A DNA stretch of 64,000 nucleotides from Incurvaria masculella (lineage: Eukaryota; Arthropoda; Insecta; Lepidoptera; Incurvariidae), in the NCBI GenBank assembly GCA_946894095.1, contig OX335651.1, positions 270,501-334,500 on the forward strand. Direction: 5' to 3'. Numbering within the stretch: position 1 is the first letter of the stretch; every line of letters begins with the position of its first letter. Made by a program: the position numbers and the translations under genes. The notes beneath the pieces are model-generated. The model ran no database searches, was not told the DNA's origin, and saw only the letters and a program-made list of their open reading frames with translations. Of this stretch, positions 56,177-64,000 are shown one piece after another.

Positions 56177-59100
56177 ATGTTGCTTGTGGCCTTCAAGCGC
56201 TGGCTCAACAAAGCAGACTATGACTTTGATGCCGCAGAAATAGATTTTTCCCATTTTCACCCTCAACTCCGAGTGCTCCTGGCCGTGAACGGGATATTCT
56301 TCAATAACAGGGAGTCCATATTAAGGTACTTACATATTTTTAGATAGAGCATTGATAATTATAATTCAATCGCAACAAACATAACATTATTTGTGTATTA
56401 TGTGCCATTTGAAAAATATTTTTTTATTTTTTCCAGTACATTTTAAAATTAATTTACTTTTAGGCTAAGTTTTTTGATAAATAATAAATAAATTTGAATT
56501 TGAATATGCGTATTACAAAATTTCATATCTGGGCTGTAGACCGTTGAGCAGTTGCTTTGTCTGGAGCTAACCCTCCATCGACCCTCAGGGCCGAGTGCAC
56601 GAAAGGACAAAAAATCAAAATCAATGTCAACGTACGATCAAACACGTCACTTTGTGTGGACAGTATGGAAGGAACTCTTGCGGTTCACTAAAAGTGACGT
56701 GTTTGCAAATGCATTGTACGTATCTCAAACCATTTGGGCAGCGTAAGTTTAATAGACGAGTGGTTTTAGGGTTCCGTACCCAAAGGGTGCCAACGGAACC
56801 CTATTACTAAGCGGCCGTCCGTCCGTCCATCTGTCACAGGGCTGTATCTCGTGAACCTTAACAGGTAGGCAGCTGAAATGTTCACAGAGTGTGTATTTCT
56901 TTTGCCACTATAACAAAAAAATGGTAAAATCAAAATAATAATATAAATTAAAGCGGAGGGTCATACAAAAAACGTGATTTTTTTGTGTTGTGTCTTGTAC
57001 GATGGTACGGACCCCTTCATGTGCGATTCCGACTCGCACATGGCCAGTTTTTTTCAGACTTTGTTTATAAATATTCTTCCAATCAGAAGTGGATGCCAAA
57101 TATTCTACACAGGAAGAGCGCAGATGGTATGACATAAACGCTTCTGATTGGTGCAGAACATCGACGTATAGTTTTAGAATATATCGATGGTGCAGAATTG
57201 ATCGAATTCCCTCACATACTTTGTCACATCTTACGCCGCTTACCCACCTGAGCGGGCTCTGCCCTACCACCAAATAGAAGAAGGGGGCCTACAGTTTTAC
57301 ATGTATTCCGAGTAACAGCATTCGTAACAAAATGCACTTATCTAACTCAGAGAGAGAGAGAAAGTGGTGATGAACGGGGCGGGGATTTAGACCTAGACCT
57401 ATGGGATAAAAGGCTAGTCCATCCGCCTCTGAGCCACTTTAGATGAACTCAAGATGAATTAAGACTCAATAGCCTACACATTTATCATCCCTAACACATT
57501 TTCTAAGTCATTCTAAAAGTAAGGCCCCATTTCAAACATCCCATGCTGAACGCCCGTATATAAGCTTCGGTTCAAAAATACACAGACGAAGTTGTGTTTT
57601 TCAGATTCCTGTGGCCTTTTGTCTGCTTCGGATTATCCGTTATGGGTGTGGTTCTCGAAGTGATGATCATCTCCCACTCGGTCTCCGTAAACGACTTGTC
57701 GACTGCCACGGAATGCTTCGCCTACGCTGTCATCATTTCGTTTGTATTAGTTATTTATCCGTGCACGTTGTTGGGAAGAAATCAACTTTTTGAGATTGTT
57801 GACGAAATGATAATCGATTTCAACTACGTCTGTAGCTTGGAGCCCCGCTACAGGTAAGTATCTTTAGAATGTCCGTATTATGTCTATGATACATTGAAAA
57901 TAAAAAACATAGTCTCCTTTATACAAAGCTCCAATCCAAATAGTATTAAACTTAGTAACATAGCCCCTAGATTAATTACTAACTGAATTCATTATTCAGG
58001 TAACTAATTAGGAGATTTTGAAACTCCTCTATACCTACCTCCCTCCTCCGTGTACGGAGTAGTTCATTCCTGCATCCCCGCTACCCCCGCGCTTGGAACA
58101 AAATGTGTACAGATTTTACAGTGCCTAACTTGAGCTCGTTGCTTACGCCACAAGACGTGAAAAATATATTTTGTAGCTCATTTAACGGGCGTACGGCGAG
58201 ATACAACACAAAGCCCGAATAAAACTAACTAAGGACCTTATTTCTTTCTAGAGACGCTTTTCTGGCCGGCCAACTGAAGATCTGGCAGATGGGTGCACTG
58301 TGGATGTCCTTCATATCGGTGGTGTCATTTTGCTACTGCGGGACGACTGTTGTAGAGTTGCTGTACATGAGTCTGTTCGCAACTCTTGACGAGAACATGG
58401 TCCGCCCGCTCATGTTTCCCTTGTGGCTGCCCGAGGATGACCCCTATCGGACACCCAACTACGAAATATTCCTGTTCGTGGAATATGTAGTGCTTGCCGT
58501 CGTGATATTTACTTTCGGAGGTGAGGATGTTGCAATACGTTTAACATACTTACTTGAACTCGTAGGATCAAGCAAATGTTCCTTCGAACAAATTATAATG
58601 TATGTTATGTACCTATGTACCCAATAAGTCCAAATGGAACTAAATACTGATAATTGTTTGTTCGTAATTATTGGATTCCACAATTTTTAAATACGTTTTT
58701 TTTATCTTTAAGAGCAGCGATACGTAAAAATTACTTTGATTCATAGGTCGCATTGATACACTACTAAATACTACACGAGGTATTCAGTCATTGTGGGTAT
58801 TCACTCAGGCATAATTTAAGTGAAACAAATTATTTCGACGAATAACAATCTATTATCATGTTATAATTAACAAACACGACCTTAAGTCCGCAATAATCAC
58901 TAATCTTCCTTTCAGAAACAGATAAGTCCTCTAATCGATTTCTAACTTTTGCTTTATTCCGGTCAAACCTCTTCTTATCCTAGTGACCATTTTTCATAAT
59001 AACTTGTGCGGCTTGATACCTTAGTTCATAGTTCAGCAGTGTTTACTTCCGTTATATCTTCATCAATACTCATTATTATAATAAGAAGTCTAGCAACCTT

Positions 59101-62100
59101 TCCAATATTTCATTGCAATGGATTTTTTTTGGTCATGCGATTCATTGTCGAATTAATTGCTAATTGAACATCACATAAAGTATCTTACTACTAGTTTCTA
59201 CTGTGGCGTGGTGTTCTTAGTGTGACCTTTAAAATACTCATGATTCGTTCCACTTGACCTTTTGCACGAGATACACCAATAGTAGTAGTAGATGTGATTA
59301 TGATTTCGAAAGAAAGTACCAAACTCCTCACCTGCAAAATTGCGACCTTGATCGGCAATGATCCTTTTAGGAGCTCCGAAGAGAGAGATACTATTCTTGC
59401 TATCGATATAACTCTCAGAACGGACAAACCGAAGAAGTGCTGCCCTCAAAGGTTCCTGCAAAGTTTGGTGTATCACAAGGCCTATTCTCGCTCCAACTCT
59501 CTTCCTTATACTCGTATTTTTATAAATGACCTTCCCGAGCATGTGACACCAGAATCCTAATTGTATAGACTAGGAGGTCGCGACAAAAATGGTAACGATA
59601 ACGTGATGATGAAACTGGGTTCACGGGATAAAGACCAACTCTCTGAAGCTAAATGTGTTAGTCTGTCTGTTTCAAGTGGTTGCGTTACGTAGATAAGGCG
59701 CCTGAAAAAGTTGTTATGGTGACAAAAAATATATATGATAAGGTAAATGGATGCAAATAACGAAGCATGAAAGTATCAGTACATACTTGCTTAGCAATAC
59801 AAAAACTGAACAAATATTCGGTTGCATTTCTTAGTTATAGGCGATTTATGTTACAGATATAACTCAAGGTATATTTAAGTATTTAATTATAAAACCGACT
59901 GGTTATAATTAATAGGTATCAATGTTTCCAGACAATCAGTATATTCATCAGCAGGTACATACCAGCATCTATTTTATATAGCCAATCTAGATAACGCAAC
60001 CACTGGGCGCAGGCAGACCGACATATTTAGAATCAGAGGGTTGGTCTCTAACATGTGAACCCAGATTCAGCCATTTACCTTATCGTGACCAAAAATGTCG
60101 TGACCTCCCGGAATAGTACTGCATGCAGAAGATGCCAACTTTATAGCTACCGCATCCAATACAGAAACCATTACAACTAAACTTAATTTTATCTTGAGAG
60201 AACTATTTATTTATTTATTTCACACAAAAGGTAAGTAGGTAGCGATACAGATATATTATGAACAGTTAGCATACATTTTGTTCTCCTACTCAGTCTTTAG
60301 AGTTCCACATATTTGCACTGTGCAACCTACAAAATGTGACGCATACTACGGTTACTTCTAATCCATAATAAACTACGGAATAAAGTTATGGGGATCCACA
60401 GAAGTTTCAAGAGTGTTTAGGCTGCAAAAGAAGGCAATACGCACAATATCACATTCAATAGAACGTATGTCATACGTTATTCTGACGTCTTCTGGTAAAA
60501 TTTATTATAATAATGAAATAATAAAAATATTTATAATAATGGCAATAATAATATATGGCCATTATTATTATTGATTATTAATAATAAATAAGTGAAAGTG
60601 ATTTATCGTTCGTGGTTTATCTAAAACGAATATAAATGCTAGGTGGTTAGGTTAGGACCAAAGATTAGCGGTTCGGACTAATTGGAAGATTGCACCCTTT
60701 TGCATAAAATAATCTAAGCTGCTGTGATGGTGGGTATTTGTATCGGCAGCGTATGTCTACTTCCTGGGCCACTTCCTGCTGCACAACCTCACCCAGATGG
60801 ACATGACCATAGTGGCCCTGGGCGCCCTGTTCGAGGGCGTGGCGCCTGGCGCTGCGCTGCGGCCGCGCGGCGACCCGCAGCGTGCCCGCGCACGGGTTCT
60901 GCTCAACGCGAGGGTAGGCCAGATCGTCACCTGGCATAGCGGGGTCTTCGCGTACGTACTGAGCTCTATTACCGTGCTCTGGACTGAACCAGATGGACAT
61001 GACCATAGTGGCCCTGGGCGCCCTGTTCGAGGGCGTGGCGCCGGGCGCTGCGCTGCGGCCGCCCGGCGACCCGCAGCGCGCCCGCGCACGCGCTCACTCA
61101 ACGCGAGGCTCGGCCAGATCGTCACTTGTTCTCTCTTTCTGATTCCTCCAAGCCGATATCTTGCACAACCTTCTTATTTGTTGTTCTCTCTTTCTGATTC
61201 CTCCAAGCCGATATCTTGCACAACCTTCTTATTTGTTGTTCTCTCTTTCTGATTCCTCCAAGCCGATATCTTGCACAACCTTCTTATTTGTTGTTCTCTC
61301 TTTCTGATTCCTCCAAGCCGATATCTTGCACAACCTTCTTATTTGTTGTTCTCTCTTTCTGATTCCTCCAAGCCGATATCTTGCACAACCTTCTTATTTG
61401 TTGTTCTCTCTTTCTGATTCCTCCAAGCCGATATCTTGCACAACCTTCTTATTTGTTGTTCTCTCTTTCTGATTCCTCCAAGCCGATATCTTGCACAACC
61501 TTCTTATTTGTTGTTCTCTCTTTCTGATTCCTCCAAGCCGATATCTTGCACAACCTTCTTATTTGTTGTTCTCTCTTTCTGATTCCTCCAAGCCGATATC
61601 TTGCACAACCTTCTTATTTGTTGTTCTCTCTTTCTGATTCCTCCAAGCCGCTTGCACAACCTTCTTATTTGTTGTTCTCTCTTTCTGATTCCTCCAAGCC
61701 GATATCTTGCACAACCTTCTTATTTGTTGTTCTCTCTTTCTGATTCCTCCATGCCGATATCTTGCACAACCTTCTTATTTGTTGTTCTCTCTTTCTGATT
61801 CCTCCAAGCCGATATCTTGCACAACCTTCTTATTTGTTGTTCTCTCTTTCTGATTCCTCCATGCCGATATCTTGCACAACCTTCTTATTTGTTGTTCTCT
61901 CTTTCTGATTCCTCCAAGCCGATATCTTGCACAACCTTCTTATTTGTTGTTCAAATAGCAAAGCTCCTATCCATAATATGGAAATCCTAATCGAAATTCT
62001 GCCATATAAGTATATGAGATCCAGTGGTGGGTAATTATACAGCTTGCCGGTGGTTCTGCTAAGAATTAATTTCCGCCTTTGGTTCGTCACAGGGGAGACC

Positions 62101-63229
62101 TTATGACAAGCTTTGATTTACTTCATGAGATGCGCTGCAATCTAGCCCAGGAAACCACCATACAATATGAGCTTGTGAAACTAATTTAATTGCTTTGATA
62201 ATTGTTCCAGAAATGTACGCAAAGTGTTGAATATATATGGCCCTGCGTTGGCTTACCAGGTCCTCTTCAGTTCGTTTGTAATTTGTTTGATGGCGTATCA
62301 AGTAGCCGATGTGAGTATACACGTTCTCCCAAATTGTAACGGTAATAACTAAGAGGAAATCTGGAATTGGTTTTAATTTAGGGTAATTTTCATTTTGCAA
62401 TCATTTCCCCAAATAAAATAAAATAGTATAAAATAAAAAAAGTAAGTGGTGTAAAAAATCCACGCAAGCACCAATGTAATGTCAGCTATAAACATATAAT
62501 ACATAAACTAGAGGAATCTTGTGAATGACTGAAATGCGGAGGAAGAGGACTTTCTCCGAAGTATCGGGAGGCTGACTTCTCGGTCAGTAGGCTGCTCTTA
62601 GCGCCTATTATAAATAATAATTATAACTAGTGGCTCTCTGAGTTGTAGACGACGCGAGTGTCTTTTTGAACATTTAAAATTTTTTAACAAAATTCATAAA
62701 AAAAAACTGGCTCGACTAAAAAATTCTATAAAAAATTTAAAGAGAATCGGTTGAGAAATGCGACTCTTGTAGAGGAAAACAGCTTTTTTCAAAATTACTC
62801 CACCACATTGAACATTTTTCAAAAACTGGCTCGACTAAAAAACACCTCATAAATATCAAACCTGTTTAAAATTTTTCACGCGAATCGGATGATAAATGGG
62901 ACTTGTAGAGGAGAACAGCCATACGAAAGCATTTTCCCCCAATCTAGAAACGGAGACCTTCGCTACGCTCGGTCAATAAAATTAATAGCGTTTAACAAAG
63001 GCAAAGATGTTCACTTCTTCCACGTGTACACACTTACTGATAATTGCACCAGTTGTTTTAATATGTATATTAATATCGTGAGATTAGGTTCTAAGTAATG
63101 TTAAAAAAATGTTGGAAATTGCAGCACCTTGACAGAGGCAGATTCCACCTGATCTTTGCTCTGTTGGCTGTGGGCTCCTGTATCCAGCTTTGGGTTCCCT
63201 GCTACCTGGGCACCATGCTCCAGAATAAG
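56177..63229 (+). CDS. Odorant receptor (insect 7-TM OR family), 3' partial, six coding exons
   Basis: Insect ORs are ligand-gated cation channel subunits that pair with Orco in olfactory neuron dendrites. Exons: 56177-56325, 57605-57853, 58252-58520, 60750-60951, 62211-62310, 63125-63229; phases agree and give 358 aa so far of a usual 390-430. The start MLLVAFKRWLNKADYDFDAA leads to hydrophobic segments about every 40-60 residues: LRVLLAVNGIFF onward, FVCFGLSVMGVVLEVMII, AVIISFVLVIYPCTLL, WMSFISVVSFCYCGTTVVEL, FLFVEYVVLAVVIFTFGGAY, YQVLFSSFVICLMAYQVAD, LIFALLAVGSCIQLWVPCYL. The last two match the family's TM5-TM6 region (F-S-S-x-V-I-C, then P-C-Y-x-G). The exon carrying the TM7 region is beyond the window. 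The exon 4 donor at 60952 is chosen over 60914 because only it keeps the frame into exon 5. No orthologue number can be given. Confidence 0.9.
56588..56710 (-). repeat. MITE-G copy, partial
   Basis: GGGCCGAGTGCACGAAAGGA, GTGTGGACAGTATGGAAGGA and CACTAAAAGTGACGTGTTTG. Lies in receptor intron 1. Confidence 0.65.
56768..57054 (+). mobile_element. Dispersed element A, copy 6
   Basis: AGGGTTCCGTACCCAAAGGG, a short CCGTCCGTCC tract, CACAGGGCTGTATCTCGTGA, and GATTCCGACTCGCACATGGC before a T run. Confidence 0.75.
57240..57445 (-). mobile_element. SINE family B, head plus proximal body
   Basis: Antisense head at 57365-57445 (GGCGGGGATTTAGACCTAGA, GCCTCTGAGCCACTTTAGAT) joined through an AGAG run to the body (CCTACAGTTTTACATGTATT). 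Confidence 0.55.
59191..59545 (-). mobile_element. LTR-retrotransposon integrase remnant
   Basis: The reverse strand reads ISLFGAPKRIIADQGRNFAG, EEFGTFFRNHN and, after a frameshift, SRAKGQVERIMSILKVTLRT. This is the D(x)n..SRANGQVER region of a Ty3/Gypsy-type integrase core, where the last E is the catalytic glutamate. Isolated, frameshifted and without LTRs in view. Lies in receptor intron 3. Confidence 0.75.
60340..60470 (+). mobile_element. LINE RT C-terminal fragment
   Basis: The plus strand reads INYGIKLWGSTEVSRVFRLQ followed by KKAIRTISHSIERMS, the Y-G-I-x-L-W-G and L-Q-K-x-x-x-R blocks of LINE ORF2. A fragment in receptor intron 3. Confidence 0.65.
60989..61126 (+). pseudogene. Partial tandem copy of odorant receptor exon 4
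   Basis: CCAGATGGACATGACCATAG at 60989 repeats 60793 at a 196-bp offset and stays nearly identical to CAGATCGTCAC at about 61125. A one-base deletion after GCGCACG shifts the frame, and the true exon 4 donor is lost because the minisatellite starts there. Non-functional duplicate in intron 4. Confidence 0.85.
61127..61951 (+). repeat. 55-bp minisatellite, about 15 copies
   Basis: The unit contains TTGTTCTCTCTTTCTGATTC, CTCCAAGCCGATATCTTGCA and CAACCTTCTTATTTG. Units are almost identical; one (near 61650) lacks six bases, and two (61749 and 61859) share an AAG to ATG change 110 bp apart, so the last expansion was of a dimer. Confidence 0.95.
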
Positions 63230-64000
63230 GTAGTTATGAAAAATAAAAATTCTTTTAGAAGTTCAACCGGTCGATAGATTCACCATCGGTTCGAAAATGT
63301 GACAAATAAAAAAAATGTCTGGAAAACCACACGGTAAAAATAATTTAAGTACTTTGCCATAAGTGTCTAATGTCTCTTCCACCGATAAAAAAACGTGTGC
63401 AATCGGGGGAACCCCGTCAGGAACAAAGTTCCAGAAATAGTTCTTCAACTCCGAATATCGTTTCTATTTGTATATTTTCATCATGTTAGGAAAAAAACGT
63501 GGAATCAAATAAAAAAGTATCTTTTTATATGATTCCATTTAAAAAAATGAATGTATTGAAAATTATGATTGAAGTCAAATTCGCCTCAAAAAAGCTGGGA
63601 ATCCTTAACAGGTGTGTTAGTATTTCATGCCCGGCCAAGAACGGCTCCTCAAGGCTCAGCTAAGTACCTGCATGGCTCCTGGACTCGATACAGCATCGTG
63701 CCGTGCGTTTTGCCGATGACCCCGAGGTATCCCTGAATCTGAATCCTAAATCCAACTCCGAAGGAGAAGGAGGAGACGGAGAATGCTCGTCGGAGCTGAA
63801 TAACGCAGTCCTGACCATAGATAATATAATGGTCCTGACCACTGAAGAGAAAGGTCGCTCGCTTTAGCTATTTCTCAAAGTCTTTCTTTTGACAGTAAGT
63901 GGGTGTGATATTAGGCATACATGTCCAATTACATACAACGTAGCCACGTTCTTACGGAACATTCGATTTTGTTTTCACTAATTAAATGAATTACTTTGTA
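63230..64000. other. Odorant receptor intron 6, no feature recognised
   Basis: AT-rich sequence following the exon 6 donor (AAGGTAGTT). No acceptor followed by an OR C-terminal exon was found, and no repeat family from the rest of the window. Confidence 0.5.

Noticed and set aside
60750..60913. Odorant receptor exon 4 ending at the GTAGGC donor (60914)
   Set aside because: It leaves phase 0, which would shift the frame into exon 5; the GTACGT donor at 60952 keeps the OR frame and the conserved spacing.

Overview
This is an insect nuclear window, most likely lepidopteran (moth). The evidence is spliced genes with short GC-rich exons in AT-rich introns, a 7-TM insect odorant receptor, and many dispersed repeats of the kind common in Lepidoptera (tRNA-derived SINEs, CR1/Jockey-like LINEs with short-repeat tails, TTAA-flanked and palindromic MITEs). 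The species cannot be fixed from the sequence. I reconstructed the gene models by hand, joining exons by protein similarity and checking GT/AG sites and phase at every junction.

Layout. (1) 1-1708, minus: the N-terminal half of Hem/NAP1 (Nck-associated protein 1, WAVE complex), one uninterrupted reading frame running off the window. (2) 5142-20902, plus: a complete 16-coding-exon Cdc5 (CDC5L; spliceosomal Prp19-complex Myb protein, 832 aa). Its introns hold a CR1-like LINE, a Jockey fragment and tandem arrays copied from its own exons 6 and 13. Hem and Cdc5 are head-to-head, 3.4 kb apart. (3) 23754-50077, minus: a complete 16-coding-exon Fancm (DEAH helicase/translocase, 1714 aa), convergent with Cdc5. 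Its introns are packed with transposons; the largest holds a 5.46-kb TTAA-flanked composite with a satellite array of exactly 100-bp period. (4) 50150-56176: repeats only, no gene seen. (5) 56177-63229, plus: first six coding exons of an odorant receptor (358 aa visible, 3' end outside the window), with a partial duplication of exon 4 that runs into a 55-bp minisatellite.

The four genes do not form a pathway: actin regulation, splicing, DNA crosslink/fork repair and chemoreception are simply neighbours. What unifies the window is repeat biology: nested insertions that can be ordered in time, TTAA-targeting elements with paralogous empty sites in the same window, and three separate cases in which part of a coding exon, with all or part of its 5' splice-site region, has been duplicated in tandem. 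I found no operon-like or defence-type system. The most unusual structures are the exon-derived arrays and the TTAA-flanked satellite unit.
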